This document shows, piece by piece, positions 32,258-41,927 of a stretch of DNA of 64,000 bases. Source of the DNA: Mariniphaga sp. (lineage in GTDB: Bacteria; Bacteroidota; Bacteroidia; Bacteroidales; Prolixibacteraceae); assembly GCA_024636975.1 (NCBI GenBank), contig JAGXGA010000011.1:1-64000 (forward strand), in the 5' to 3' direction. The translations under genes and the position numbers were made by a program. The notes beneath the pieces were generated by a model that was not told the DNA's origin, did not search any database, and worked only from the letters and a program-made list of their open reading frames with translations. Positions within the stretch are counted from its first letter, which is position 1. Each line of letters begins with the position of its first letter.

Positions 32258-32543
32258 TGTATATGCTCCTTTCTTTTTTGTTCATATCCCTTGCAGATAT
32301 TACCCTTATGCGATTTTTTCTGATCGTAAAAACAATAAATAAAAACCGGCCTGCATCTGTTTTTCCCAATAAAAACCATCTTTTTTCAATTTGTGAATGT
32401 TTAACATCAACAAAAACAATTAATGGTTCATTAAAGAAAACCTGTTCGCATTCACCTTGTGTTACATGGTGACGCATCCAATTTTTTGCGGAATTTCCTT
32501 TATCCCATTCAAAACCGGTACAATTATCAAACACTTCTTTCAT
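32244..32543 (-). CDS. brnT: BrnT-like toxin
   Basis: FEWDKGNSAKNWMRHHVTQGECEQVF...RFLFIVFTIRKNRIRVISARDMNKKERSIY; start placed at MKEVFDNC. Confidence 0.85.
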   Translation of the reverse strand: MKEVFDNCTGFEWDKGNSAKNWMRHHVTQGECEQVFFNEPLIVFVDVKHSQIEKRWFLLGKTDAGRFLFIVFTIRKNRIRVISARDMNKKERSIYNEQA

Positions 32544-33154
32544 GTATATTACAAATATATACAAATAATTGTTGAGAGCAAAGAGCATGAGGCAAAGAGT
32601 TGAGACCAGAGTCCTTTAAATGGCTTCAGCCGTGTTATATAAGAAATAACTTAGAAGACCTCTTGCGTGCTGAAAGCCTGCCCAGCCGAATAAATAACAT
32701 AAGAAAATTTGCAGTTATAGTGACTGGAGAGACATTCAAGGGAGTTATCTCTCTGCACCGGCCATCTAGCTGTCAACGATTCCGGAGGAATCAAATGTCT
32801 ATAGCAATGCAGCCCCAATCAACCACCACTGCGGCGCAACTGCCGGCCTGGATTGAAACATACTCTTTCCATGCGCCGCCTTCGCCGGCCTGGTTTTAAT
32901 AGGAAGTTAAATGATAGTGAACAGTCCGCCCGGTTAAACCTTTTTTACCGGATGGCATCCCATGCAGTTACCTTGCAGGAACCTGAATTGGAAGAGGGGA
33001 TGCTATCCTTGCCCCAATAGGTAGTAACTATTCCGGTGCGCCTGTCTTCCCACCAGTCAGGTTGCACCTTTTAGTTCCGGTGCCTGATTTCTTCCACAAA
33101 TTTTTTGCTGCGCTGCAACTATAGCTACTGATTCACAGGATAACATCCCTTGCG

Positions 33155-33235
33155 AATTTTTAACAGCTTCGTGAACCAGGTTGTTTTATTGTAAATCATT
33201 TTCTAGTTTTAAGCTTTTAAACCTGAAGCTCTGAT
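33155..33235 (+). repeat. conserved ~100-bp pre-gene element, copy 3 (shorter)
   Basis: ...CAGCTTCGTGAACCAGGTTGTTTTATTGTAAATCATTTTCTAGTTTTAAGCTTTTAAACCTGAAGCTCTG. Confidence 0.8.
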
Positions 33236-33326
33236 GATATGTAAAAGACCAAAAAGGATCCCACATTCGGGTGCAAAAATGCCACGTCCTTTCATTGTAA
33301 TTATTCAATACTGCTTAAAATAGAAA

Positions 33327-34352
33327 ATGAGAAAAGCTAACCAGGAGATAACCGATAAATCGATACTTGAAGAAATATTGATTCATTCCAGAATTTGTCG
33401 TATTGGAATGATGGATAACGGATTGCCCTACATATTGCCTTTTAATTACGGCTACAGGGATAACCGGATTTACATCCATAGTGCCAGTGCCGGTAAAAAG
33501 ATTGACTTGTTAAAAAACAATCCCACTGTTTGTTTTGAGGTGGAGCTGAAAGCGGATATCGTTAAAAGCGACAAAGCCTGTAAATGGGCAACAGCTTACC
33601 GTTCCATTGTAGGATACGGGAATATTGAAATCCTTGACGATCTTGCACAAAAGCAACAGGCACTTGAAATTATTATGACACATAACGGAGCGCCTGGTTT
33701 GACTGAATTTGAGCCAAAACAAGTGGATGCTGTCCTGGTACTGAAGTTAACGATTGATACTTTAACGGGAAAGCAATCAGGCAACTGGGATAAAGTGCAT
33801 AATCCGGAATTGTACAATATGGAGACAGAGCGGTTGCTGTTAATTGAAATTTCAATGGATGATCTGGAAAACATTCACCGGTTGCATTCAGTTCAGGAAG
33901 TTGATGAATACAATACGCTTGGAATACCAACGACAATCGGGGAAACTGAGAAACTGACTGAATCAATGATTATGGACAGATATAAATTACCCAGAAATAA
34001 ATACACATGGAAAATATGTCTGAAGGAATCTGGTCAGTTTATAGGCATGGCAGGATTTACCTTATCGAACGACAAATTTAAGCTTGGTGAAATATATTAC
34101 AAACTACATCCAGGTTACTGGGGAAACGGCTATGCTACTGAAACAGCAAAGCGGCTTGTAAAAGCAGGCTTTGATGATTTCGGTTTACAGAAAGTAGAGG
34201 CCGGTGTGGCATCAGAAAACATAAAATCAATAAGCGTCCTGGAAAAGATTGGCATGAAACGGGAGGGACTCAGAAGAAAAATTTTACCCATCAGGGGAGA
34301 TTGGAAAGACAGTTACCACTATGCTATTGTAAGAGGAGATGGAGGTTGGTAG
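33327..34352 (+). CDS. fusion: pyridoxamine 5'-phosphate oxidase-like (NimA-type) + RimJ-type GNAT acetyltransferase
   Basis: N-term RICRIGMMDNGLPYILPFNYGYRDNRIYIHSASAGKKIDLLKNNPTVCFEVE; C-term TERLLLIEISMDDLENIHRLHS..YWGNGYATETAKRLVKAGFDDFGLQKVEAGVASENIKSISVLEKIGMKREG. Confidence 0.88.
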   Translation: MRKANQEITDKSILEEILIHSRICRIGMMDNGLPYILPFNYGYRDNRIYIHSASAGKKIDLLKNNPTVCFEVELKADIVKSDKACKWATAYRSIVGYGNIEILDDLAQKQQALEIIMTHNGAPGLTEFEPKQVDAVLVLKLTIDTLTGKQSGNWDKVHNPELYNMETERLLLIEISMDDLENIHRLHSVQEVDEYNTLGIPTTIGETEKLTESMIMDRYKLPRNKYTWKICLKESGQFIGMAGFTLSNDKFKLGEIYYKLHPGYWGNGYATETAKRLVKAGFDDFGLQKVEAGVASENIKSISVLEKIGMKREGLRRKILPIRGDWKDSYHYAIVRGDGGW

Positions 34353-34688
34353 GGATTGGTGGAGATTTCAAATTGTAAAGTTACGGAATTGTCAAACTGC
34401 TGACTATTGCCGTTGTGCTTCAATGAGCAGAGAGCAGGAGAGTGAACAGTGTGTAGCCAGCCAGACTGCAGCTTTTAGTTTAGGCACCGGATTTCTTCTG
34501 CAAATTTTTTGCTGCGCTGCAGCTATAGCCAGATTGCTTTCTCAAGACATCCTTTTAATCCGGCACGATTTCATACTTCAACAGTTGACACTCATTGTAA
34601 AAGATATAAAACAGGCTAAACTTAAAGATATATGATATAACTTCGCAGAGAAAGTTCATGAATTGTAACTGCTTCAAAAAATGTAAAC

Positions 34689-35645
34689 ATGAGATATAAA
34701 CAACTACTTCTGACGGTTATTATTTTCGGAGTATTCCAAAGTCTTTTTGCAGGAAACTACGTCTTCTCGGTAAAAGGCACCAAAACTTACCTCAATAATC
34801 AGGAAATCCTGGTGGCAGGTTTACGTTGCTCAAACGCGCTGTATTCTGAAGAATCTGCAGCAGATTTAATCAGTCATCTGGATGAATTAATATCATACGG
34901 CGTAAACACTGTAAGTGTATTTGTAATGGGTTCGCGCTACGGAAATTTTAAAGGCTATCTGGAAGATGGAAGTCTTAATCCGGTTTATTCAAATCGGTTG
35001 GCTAACATTATTAAAGCAGCCGATAAAAAAGGAATGATTGTTCTGGTTGGATGTTTGTACTGGGGTGGCTCAACTGCCAAATGGGAATCGTGGACACAAA
35101 AGGAAGCAAATACAGCAGTTGCCAACACAGTTAAATTTCTTAAAGATAATAACTTCCGAAATGTCTTTATTGATGTCGATAATGAAGGAATGGCGATGCG
35201 TGAAGCAGGTTTTGATCCGGCAGAGTTAGTTCGTTCCGCCAAAAAAGTTGATCCTACGTTTTATATAGCAACAAATTTCAAAGGGGTTCCACCTGAAGAG
35301 GCCGATTTGGGAATTCATTTCAGCAAAAAAGATCCAAATAAACCCTACATTGAATCGGAAGGTACGCCAACAAATGCACCTGGTAATTACTGGGGAGAAT
35401 ACAGCAAAGCACCTCCGTTGGAAAACTACATTAACATTGGAATTTATTCTGAAGAAATGAAAATCAACCAAATCCAACTCACAAAAAATCATTTTGAAAG
35501 AGGTTGGGGATATATGCTTGCATCTACCTGGTTACAGTGCGTTCCGCCCCATGGGCCAAATGCCGGCCCAGGCGGAGATGGTTCAGAACAAAATCCCGGA
35601 ATTCGCTGGTGGCTGGAGGCTTTGAAGGAAATGAAAGGGGAATAG
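34689..35645 (+). CDS. secreted glycoside-hydrolase-like (cellulase/TIM-barrel type) protein
   Basis: Signal peptide; ELISYGVNTVSVFVMG..; NVFIDVDNEGMAM; IESEGTPTNAPG; full-length version of 22536..22985. Confidence 0.75.
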   Translation: MRYKQLLLTVIIFGVFQSLFAGNYVFSVKGTKTYLNNQEILVAGLRCSNALYSEESAADLISHLDELISYGVNTVSVFVMGSRYGNFKGYLEDGSLNPVYSNRLANIIKAADKKGMIVLVGCLYWGGSTAKWESWTQKEANTAVANTVKFLKDNNFRNVFIDVDNEGMAMREAGFDPAELVRSAKKVDPTFYIATNFKGVPPEEADLGIHFSKKDPNKPYIESEGTPTNAPGNYWGEYSKAPPLENYINIGIYSEEMKINQIQLTKNHFERGWGYMLASTWLQCVPPHGPNAGPGGDGSEQNPGIRWWLEALKEMKGE

Positions 35646-36166
35646 GGAAGGGAGCAAAGGGCATGGGGCACAGAGCATGGGGCAAAGTGACAGAGAGCAG
35701 AGTTGTCAGAGTGAACAGTCCTTTGAATTGCTGAAGCAATATTATATGAATAATAACATGATTTGCAGGTGTCGAACCTGCATGTCCTGAAGGCGCATCA
35801 ACAGGGCTCGTTCCTCTTTGGGCACATGCCTCCATCAGAGTATTTTCAGACACTACCAAAGGCCTGTCCGACTGCGTTCAGGCGGGGGGAATTTAAAGGG
35901 GATTTTTGCAGAAAAAAAAGAAAATGTTTTGGTGAAAAAGTAGTTATATGATAGTAAACAGTCCATTTAACGACTTCAGCCGTATTATAAAAAAAATAAC
36001 TTAGCAGATCTGTTGCGGGCTGAAAGCCTGCCCAGCTGCAAGCAGGGCCCAGCTTAATTCAGCCCAAGGCAGCCACCCTGGGTATTAGATAACCCCCAGC
36101 CCCTGCGGTGCCTGTTCTGCAAAAAAAAGAACGATTCCTTTTTCAATTTGACAATTTTACCATTTC

Positions 36167-36793
36167 TCAATTTCCCATTTCCCCCACATACATACTATCG
36201 CTCATCTCAGTTTGTCCCTGGTTGCGGAAGGCAATCCACACGTCAACAGCTCCATCAGTTAAGGCAGGCTTCCATGCGTAGCGGCCATCGGAGCGGCGGG
36301 TGTCGGTAAAGCGGAAATCGCTGTATTCTGTTTCTGCCGATTTGGCCATTACCACAAGGGTGTCGTTCGGATTGCGGCGGACAGCTTCCGGGTCGTTTTC
36401 CCATTCAATGAGCAGCCCCTCAGGCTGTGCAGTTAACGATGCGCTCACCGGCACCGGCAGTGAGCCCCTGCTCAGCAGCGCCTTGCTCTTATCCACGTAA
36501 ATAGAGGGATACTCCCCTGCCAGGGCATTGCGCATGTTGTACGACTGGGCAGCCTGCATGCCCGACCGCCCCAAAGCTTCTGAAGCAAAGGTGATGCGAA
36601 GGAGCCTGCTGAACGGTTTCAGAAACTCCAGCACCATCTTCATCCGCTGCCGCTGTGCCATCTGTGCCGGCGATTTCTTGTCATTGTAACGGTCAGGCAG
36701 CGACCGGACACGTCCCTGACCGCCCACTTTATAAAACACCATTTTATCCAATTTCCCGCTACCGCTGTCGAAAAGATTATTAATTGTTGCCAT
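36167..36793 (-). CDS. DUF6266-like protein
   Basis: GSGKLDKMVFYKVGGQGRVRSLPDRYNDKKSPAQMAQRQRMKMVLEFLKPF. Confidence 0.75.
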   Translation of the reverse strand: MATINNLFDSGSGKLDKMVFYKVGGQGRVRSLPDRYNDKKSPAQMAQRQRMKMVLEFLKPFSRLLRITFASEALGRSGMQAAQSYNMRNALAGEYPSIYVDKSKALLSRGSLPVPVSASLTAQPEGLLIEWENDPEAVRRNPNDTLVVMAKSAETEYSDFRFTDTRRSDGRYAWKPALTDGAVDVWIAFRNQGQTEMSDSMYVGEMGN

Positions 36794-36907
36794 TAGAATA
36801 AACTTAGGTTAATATCAAATACATATCAAATTCCTACCAAAGATAGCATAAGTTTAGATTAATCACACATCAGATTCGCATTATTTTCAGATCATAATCA
36901 CAAAATC

Positions 36908-36962
36908 GCGAGTTTATTGCGAGTTTAATGCGAGTTTGATGTGAGTTTGATGTGAGTTTGAT
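36908..36962. repeat. tandem 11-bp repeat (about 5 copies of GYGAGTTTRAT)
   Basis: gcgagtttatt gcgagtttaat gcgagtttgat gtgagtttgat gtgagtttgat. Confidence 0.9.
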
Positions 36963-37180
36963 CAAACGATGCTACTTCTTTGGTAAAGGTATAATACTTG
37001 CCTGGATCACTCCAGGCAGGAACATGTTTTTCAGCCACCCTTTTAATTTTATGCTCACAATCACCAGGAAGCAAGAAAATGGTATGATGAAACTTTAAGG
37101 CTTGAACCTTATTTCAATGTTCCAGGTTATACCCGGGGGGTATTGAGGCTTTCTTCAAAAAGGCGATCCTGAATGTGCTT

Positions 37181-37879
37181 TTATTCCATTGAAGCAATCG
37201 GCTGCAGATTTTTAAACCAGGCTAACAATATAAAATCAATTCCCAGAACCAGCAGATTCCATGTAATCAGTGCCGCAAAACCGGCAGGCGAGAAAAGCCA
37301 TTTCATGTCGATTGAAGTAATTAAGGCCGATGCGGCACTGCTGATCCCGTTGACTAAAAAAAGCACGCGCAGTACCCGTTCTGTTTTTTGATTCCCAAAA
37401 ATGAAGGCCATAAAAATAAAGGATATACCGATTCCGCCCCAGCCCCACATTTCGAGGGCCCAGGCAAAAGATCCCGGGTTGGCCATGGAAAATGCAGCTA
37501 AAAGATAATTCGCTTCAGGAGGATTATTGCCAGCTAAATAGGGTACATAAGTGGTCTGGATAATGTAATTCAGGAACACCACTGCGGTGAAAACAACATT
37601 GATTGCAAGTGCCGATACCGCCCATATTTTCTTTTCTTTTGCAGCTAAAAAACTGAGAGTGGCAAAAGTGAGCAACGAGCCAAGAACCAGAAAGTATCCG
37701 CAAAAAAAGGTTGCGGTTTGCAGTGGGTGAAACGATGCGATAAATAAACCGGGATTTTCCCATTGCGGCTGCGGGTAATAAATTGAGGTAATAACCGGAA
37801 AGACTAATCCTGAAAATACAATGCCGAAAACATTCAGGTAAACGGCATTTCTGCCAAATTGAAGTAGGTTATTTTTCAT
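37181..37879 (-). CDS. hypothetical multi-pass membrane protein
   Basis: Several hydrophobic helices; no family recognised with confidence. Confidence 0.65.
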   Translation of the reverse strand: MKNNLLQFGRNAVYLNVFGIVFSGLVFPVITSIYYPQPQWENPGLFIASFHPLQTATFFCGYFLVLGSLLTFATLSFLAAKEKKIWAVSALAINVVFTAVVFLNYIIQTTYVPYLAGNNPPEANYLLAAFSMANPGSFAWALEMWGWGGIGISFIFMAFIFGNQKTERVLRVLFLVNGISSAASALITSIDMKWLFSPAGFAALITWNLLVLGIDFILLAWFKNLQPIASME

Positions 37880-38073
37880 ATGGTTTATTTTTTGTTTTCA
37901 ATGGTAACATATGGAACTCCTATGAAAATTATATTCATGCACCTTTGTAAACGCACTTCTTTTCATTGCACCAGCATTGCCTCAAATTCAGCACGGGCAT
38001 CTGGTTTGGTACTTGTATGGCACACCATATATGCATAGCTCCTTGGAGAACGTTTTATACTGATACTGTTATT

Positions 38074-38502
38074 TTAAGCATATGAATGATTTTTTTTGTT
38101 TTGAATAAGAATGATTCCCAGGGCGGTTTGTATAAGCCCGGTTGTAAAGTACAGAGGTTGAAGGAAATTCTTATACCCTATAAAGGCCACCTGGCTTATA
38201 ATCCAGATCATCATTCCGGCCCCAAAAAACAGGGCAACGACCGGGTAATAACGATGCTTTCTTATCGATAGCACAGCAGCCACGGTATTTCCTGCTCCGT
38301 TAAAAACGAACAGAATGATACCCGGAATGAAATAGTTATTGAACGGAGTTCCCTCAAGCCAGGCTTGTTCCATTCCAAGGCTGGCTGCCGTTGGATCAGA
38401 TATTAGTCCATATCCTCCGGCCAGACCGCTCAGACCGTTAAAAAACTCAATAATGATAAGTGAAATGAAAATTGCCTTTAGTTTTTTCGATAAATTCTTC
38501 AT
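38074..38502 (-). CDS. hypothetical multi-pass membrane protein
   Basis: 142 aa with ~4 hydrophobic segments. Confidence 0.65.
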   Translation of the reverse strand: MKNLSKKLKAIFISLIIIEFFNGLSGLAGGYGLISDPTAASLGMEQAWLEGTPFNNYFIPGIILFVFNGAGNTVAAVLSIRKHRYYPVVALFFGAGMMIWIISQVAFIGYKNFLQPLYFTTGLIQTALGIILIQNKKNHSYA

Positions 38503-38514
38503 GTCGTTTTATAT

Positions 38515-39711
38515 TTATTGATGCATACAATTTACTTTTTCCTTTATACACGCTGATTTACATACAGCAGACAGGTTTATTTCAGAAGGCTTCCCGCTCC
38601 TCCAGTGCTTTTTGCAACCAGGATGGTCGAGAAACACGCATTGCGACGGAATACCCAGCCGCTTCATTTCAAAGCCTCCCGTTAGCAGGTTTAACACACA
38701 GGCTACCCCTATAAGACCGGTAGTCTTTTGACCGGCCCATGGTTCCAGACTTTTTGAAAAGGAGGATGAATGACGGATCAGTACCGTTCTGATTCCCTTT
38801 TGTTTCATATCAAGGGTTGTCCGGGAAACAGTGCAGTCACGATTGCAATGTGCGCAGGTCAGATCATCCTTTATGACCTTTGCCCTGCATTTTGAATTGT
38901 GTGATGACATACATGTGGGCAGGAGAAGGATCTTCTCCTCTGTGTTTTCAAACTCCTTTCTCAGTGTGCGATTCATGATCTCAGCGCCGAACATGTTTAA
39001 ATGATATTCCGACTCTTTACGTCCGCAGAAAAAATAATCCTCCCTGCCTTTATATTTTTTGTGGTACTTGAGCAGGAATTCACTGACATTTTCAGTGTAT
39101 TTTTCCAGGTAATTGACGGAGCTGAACTTAAACCATCCTGTAAAGTTCACAATTTTGCTCATTGCATTTTCTGCCGTGATCCTGTCGGTTTCTTCAAGGT
39201 ATTGAATGATGCGGGATGCACGTTTCAGCTCCTCCCTGTACTCACAGGTGGCCTCCAGGAACAGTTTCAGCCTGTATAGCTCTTTAATGCTTATTTCCTT
39301 TTCCCTTTTTTCAGAACCGCTCAGCCAGTTTGTGGCAAGTTTTCCTCTCAGTGAGTCAACATGTTTTTTAAGTGAAGGATGTTTTCGCTTGTTATATAAA
39401 AAGATCAGAATTGCCTTTTTGATCTTCAGAAACGGGATGGACAGGCCTGCATACTCATGCCATAAAACTCCCAGGATCATCATATCAAGAAGCACTTTTT
39501 CCCGGGGGGCGGTATCTTTTGAAACTGATCTGTAATCATCGGTTATAGTACCCAGCTCTTTAATTCCTTTGTTTATAACGACTGAGGTGTAAGCTTCAAG
39601 GTCCTCATAAAAATTATCTGAATTGATGTTCCCGGCATTCAGATTATAAGGACTTATAAATCTTTCCCGGGATGGCTTTTTATTTTTTAAACTAACGTTC
39701 GTTCTTGTCAT
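38515..39711 (-). CDS. DUF116-like cysteine-rich protein
   Basis: LLPTCMSSHNSKCRAKVIKDDLTCAHCNRDCTVSRTTLDMKQKGIRTVLIRHSSSF..GVACVLNLLTGG; start placed at MTRTNVSLKNKK. Confidence 0.7.
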   Translation of the reverse strand: MTRTNVSLKNKKPSRERFISPYNLNAGNINSDNFYEDLEAYTSVVINKGIKELGTITDDYRSVSKDTAPREKVLLDMMILGVLWHEYAGLSIPFLKIKKAILIFLYNKRKHPSLKKHVDSLRGKLATNWLSGSEKREKEISIKELYRLKLFLEATCEYREELKRASRIIQYLEETDRITAENAMSKIVNFTGWFKFSSVNYLEKYTENVSEFLLKYHKKYKGREDYFFCGRKESEYHLNMFGAEIMNRTLRKEFENTEEKILLLPTCMSSHNSKCRAKVIKDDLTCAHCNRDCTVSRTTLDMKQKGIRTVLIRHSSSFSKSLEPWAGQKTTGLIGVACVLNLLTGGFEMKRLGIPSQCVFLDHPGCKKHWRSGKPSEINLSAVCKSACIKEKVNCMHQ

Positions 39712-39724
39712 GGTTAAAAAAATT

Positions 39725-40324
39725 TTAGATACTGTAAGCTGAAGCAAAAAGTTCAGCGGTTTCATACATTTTTTTCAGGCTTTTTTCGGGGTGATCATTT
39801 AAGTAGGTCCGAAGCGAGTAATCGAGGTGGATGGCCCGTTGGGAGAAGCCATAAAGATGTGCATACAGAATGGGATCGCCTTCTTTCATTTTTTTCTTCT
39901 GCTGCATAAAAAGGAAGGCAGTGCTCAGCATATTCAGGATGCGTTCGGTTTCATCAAGGATTATACGTGCAGCCCTCGGATTCTTGTATTGTTCCATGCT
40001 TATCACAGCCCATACTTTTGAAGCGAACGGCTTGTTCCACTTTTCCATGAACCGGTCAATCCCCTTTTTCAGATAATTCTCGAGATCCAGTTCGTCAGTG
40101 AGCCGATCGATCTGTACCGCATTCATTTTATTCTTCCCCAGTTCTATATCCATAATCATAAAAATCTCCTCCAGGAGCGCTTCTTTTGATTTATAATGGT
40201 TGTAGAATGAACTCTCGCGTATCCCGACCTCCTTTGTCAGGTTACGGATGGAAACGGCGTCATAACCTCTTGAACCGAGCAATTCAAGCGCTTTATCCAT
40301 TATTTTATCTTTTGTATTTTCCAT
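39725..40324 (-). CDS. TetR family transcriptional regulator
   Basis: DKIMDKALELLGSRGYDAVSIRNLTKEVGIRESSFYNHYKSKEALLEEIF. Confidence 0.92.
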   Translation of the reverse strand: MENTKDKIMDKALELLGSRGYDAVSIRNLTKEVGIRESSFYNHYKSKEALLEEIFMIMDIELGKNKMNAVQIDRLTDELDLENYLKKGIDRFMEKWNKPFASKVWAVISMEQYKNPRAARIILDETERILNMLSTAFLFMQQKKKMKEGDPILYAHLYGFSQRAIHLDYSLRTYLNDHPEKSLKKMYETAELFASAYSI

Positions 40325-40352
40325 TTAGATGTTGTTTATAGGGGCAAAGTTA

Positions 40353-40368
40353 ACTAACGTACGTTAGT
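40353..40368. promoter_or_regulatory. perfect 16-bp palindrome, probable TetR operator
   Basis: ACTAACGTACGTTAGT 29 bp upstream of the TetR start. Confidence 0.65.
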
Positions 40369-40437
40369 CTGCCAAATAATGAATGGATTTTTTTGATTTG
40401 TGGGAGGGAATTAACACAGATTTTATATTAAAGAGAG

Positions 40438-40528
40438 TTGCCACAGATTCACAGATAATTTGGAAGAAAGCCACAGATTCACAGATTAATTATAAGAAAA
40501 TAGCCACAGATTCACAGATTAGTTGGAA
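40438..40528. repeat. tandem copies of CCACAGATTCACAGATTANTTGGAAG repeat
   Basis: Three copies here; further copies at about 21009-21058, 29709-29765, 41608-41660, 44192-44214. Confidence 0.88.
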
Positions 40529-40603
40529 GTACGGTGGATGGCATCCCTTGCTGTTTTATGCAGGAGCCCGGTTCAAAAAAGGGATGCTATCCTGATAAAA
40601 AAA

Positions 40604-40891
40604 TTATTTAGGATTGATGTAGTTTTTTAAATTATTAACATAAATCTCAAATGCTTCAATTCCTCTTTTGGTAATGGATAGAGAAGTATTTGGATAGTTG
40701 TTTTTAAAAGTTTTTTTCACCTCGATGTAGCCTGCATCCTGTAGTTTTTTGATCTGTACACTTAGGTTTCCCGAGGTAGCCTGAGTTTCATCCTTTATGA
40801 AGTTGAAATTAGCTTCATCCACCGACATCAAAATGGATACAATCGATAATCGCAGTTGCGAGTGCAGTATAGGATCTAAATCTTTAAACAT
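40604..40891 (-). CDS. winged-helix transcriptional regulator (MarR/ArsR-like)
   Basis: HSQLRLSIVSILMSVDEANFNFIKDETQATSGNLSVQIKKLQDAGYIEVKKTFKNNYPNTSLSITKRG. Confidence 0.85.
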   Translation of the reverse strand: MFKDLDPILHSQLRLSIVSILMSVDEANFNFIKDETQATSGNLSVQIKKLQDAGYIEVKKTFKNNYPNTSLSITKRGIEAFEIYVNNLKNYINPK

Positions 40892-41468
40892 TTTCTTTTC
40901 TCCGGGCTATGTTAAGTAATATACCTGGTATGATTAATCCTATCAAAGCGCCCAGCATCATACTAAATCCATGATATTCCCTGTCAAGAAAGAACGTAGC
41001 AAGCGCTAATAGATTAACCATTGCACCTCCGATGGAAAGAGGTTTGAATTTTATAGCTAATCCGCAAACAATAATAAATAAGGCAAACAGAATTAAAAAT
41101 ACCGGGGCTATGGCTTCTCCAAGTTGACCCGAAAAGAAAAACCCCATAACCATAAGGTTTATTCCAACTATCCATCCCAGGTTTCCCAGAATATTTCCAA
41201 TAATGGTTTTAGGCTTGTTTTGCTTATTTTCTTTTAGCCAGATATAGATCATATAAACGCCACCAAGTGGATAGAGATAATTCGGGTACAATGTAAATTT
41301 ATAGAGTTCCAGTAGTGAAAGAATGAATTGACTTCCAATTACGATAAGCATCAGGATGCCCCAAAATACAAAAATGTGGCCATTTTCCCTGAATCGTTCT
41401 TTGGTCTCTTCTATTGTTTTTGATATCAGCAATAGACTTTGTTCTGGTGTTAATGTTGAATTTTTCAT
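40884..41468 (-). CDS. hypothetical membrane protein co-transcribed with the regulator
   Basis: Multi-TM; overlaps the upstream end of the regulator ORF; start placed at MKNSTLTPEQ. Confidence 0.7.
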   Translation of the reverse strand: MKNSTLTPEQSLLLISKTIEETKERFRENGHIFVFWGILMLIVIGSQFILSLLELYKFTLYPNYLYPLGGVYMIYIWLKENKQNKPKTIIGNILGNLGWIVGINLMVMGFFFSGQLGEAIAPVFLILFALFIIVCGLAIKFKPLSIGGAMVNLLALATFFLDREYHGFSMMLGALIGLIIPGILLNIARRKENV

Positions 41469-41760
41469 GTGTTGAATTTTTTTGTCGTGTAAGTTTATAT
41501 AATAATTATGCTTCAAATATAAATAAGTTTATAATATAAACATAATAAAATATTATTTAAATTTTTCGAATGACTTTTTCATTGATGCACAGGTTTAGAA
41601 GAAGATAGCCACAGATTCACAGATTTTATTTAAAATGATAGCCACAGATTCACAGATTATTAAATGAGTTGGAGGTGGGTATGCATTCTGTCAGCTGGGC
41701 AGGGGGATGGTGAAATTATTAGTGCCATTGTACTTTAGTCAAGAATAAAAGAAATCAGCT

Positions 41761-41872
41761 TCCTGCTTTTTAAGTTCCGGAAACGAATTATCAACAGCAT
41801 TGTGAATTTATATTGTTTTATTGTTAAGCATTTTTTAGTTTTAGGCTCTTAAATCTGGAGCTTTGCAGGCGT
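41761..41872 (+). repeat. conserved ~100-bp pre-gene element, copy 4
   Basis: ...CAGCATTGTGAATTTATATTGTTTTATTGTTAAGCATTTTTTAGTTTTAGGCTCTTAAATCTGGAGCTTTG. Confidence 0.85.
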
Positions 41873-41927
41873 AGGACTGGTAATTGAAAATGTATCTTAA
41901 TTTTATATGCTTATACCAACAACTATG

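Noticed and set aside
32600-32899. 99-aa ORF MRPESFKWLQPC...
   Set aside because: Sits in repeat-derived intergenic DNA with no recognisable domain.
36908-36962. Possible CRISPR array from the 11-bp tandem repeat
   Set aside because: Units are contiguous with no spacers and far too short; no cas genes seen.
40438-40528. CCACAGATTCACAGATT clusters as a CRISPR array
   Set aside because: Irregular spacing, near-identical intervening sequence, scattered copies across the window; no cas genes.
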